A DNA stretch of 5,069 nucleotides, taken from assembly GCA_022842565.1 (NCBI GenBank), contig JALHPH010000151.1, positions 1 to 5,069 on the forward strand, read 5' to 3'. Below are positions 4,994 through 5,069 of the stretch, in pieces; position 1 is the first letter of the stretch, and the number at the start of each line of letters is the position of its first letter. The position numbers and the translations under genes were made by a program. The notes under the pieces were generated by a model, which worked only from the letters and a program-made list of their open reading frames with translations, ran no database searches and was not told where the DNA came from. The DNA comes from Fimbriimonadaceae bacterium. Its GTDB lineage: Bacteria > Armatimonadota > Fimbriimonadia > Fimbriimonadales > Fimbriimonadaceae.

Positions 4994-5063
4994 CCCGGAC
5001 GGGACTTGAACCCGCGACCTCCGCCTTGACAGGGCGGCATCCTAACCACTAGACGACCGGGCC
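4988..5063 (-). tRNA. tRNA-Asp (anticodon GUC), CCA encoded
   Basis: The minus strand folds into a complete 76-nt cloverleaf. The acceptor stem GGCCCGG pairs with CCGGGCU, with a G-U pair at 1-72. The D arm is GUCU/GGAU around an 8-nt loop. The anticodon stem is CCGCC/GGCGG around the loop CUGUCAA, giving anticodon GUC with U33 and A37. The variable region is AGGUC, and the T arm is GCGGG-UUCAAGU-CCCGU. Position 73 is A and the CCA end is encoded at 4990-4988. The anticodon gives Asp (codons GAC and GAU). A73 instead of the usual G73, A38, and a D stem with U11-A24 and U13-G22 are atypical for tRNA-Asp and resemble tRNA-Glu. The promoter lies beyond the right edge and no terminator is evident downstream, where transcription would run antisense into the Nif3 gene. 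Confidence 0.96.
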
Positions 5064-5069
5064 GAAGAG

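Overview
This is a compact bacterial chromosomal segment with moderately high GC (judged by eye, not counted). It carries six protein genes and one tRNA gene, and I see no insertion sequence, CRISPR array, phage gene or other mobile element. The genes are housekeeping or widely conserved families. A PBP4-type peptidoglycan peptidase implies a walled bacterium. The mix of families, and the repeated placement of -10-like hexamers 6-7 nt before start codons, would fit a deep-branching group such as Armatimonadota (Fimbriimonadia-like). That placement is a low-confidence guess without any similarity search.

Layout from left to right: positions 1-98 are non-coding as far as can be seen, with a candidate minus-strand promoter for a gene beyond the left edge. 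RNase PH (rph) lies on the minus strand at 99-815. It is divergent, across only 38 bp, from dacB (854-2131, plus strand). Five bases after dacB comes a small three-helix membrane protein of the DUF5658 type (2137-2463). Its 3' end overlaps, tail to tail, the 3' end of a DUF1385 (YqhQ-like) membrane protein on the minus strand (2401-3510). A 148-bp intergenic region then separates DUF1385 from a divergent 65-codon gene (3659-3856). That small gene has the only strong Shine-Dalgarno sequence in the window and its own intrinsic terminator. A Nif3/DUF34 protein follows (3896-4993, plus strand). Its last six bases overlap the CCA end of a tRNA-Asp(GUC) gene on the minus strand (4988-5063).

The genes do not form one pathway: RNA 3'-end maturation, peptidoglycan remodelling, two uncharacterised membrane proteins, a metal-binding Nif3 protein and a tRNA. 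RNase PH and the tRNA are linked in function, since RNase PH trims tRNA 3' ends.

The most interesting observations concern expression signals. Five of six protein genes lack a Shine-Dalgarno sequence and instead show a -10-like hexamer at the distance expected for leaderless mRNAs. The exception is the 65-aa gene of unknown function, which looks like a self-contained, well-translated unit whose stop codon lies in the loop of its terminator hairpin. The tRNA-Asp is also unusual: A73, a G1-U72 pair and a Glu-like D stem. I found no clear evidence of a new multi-gene system.
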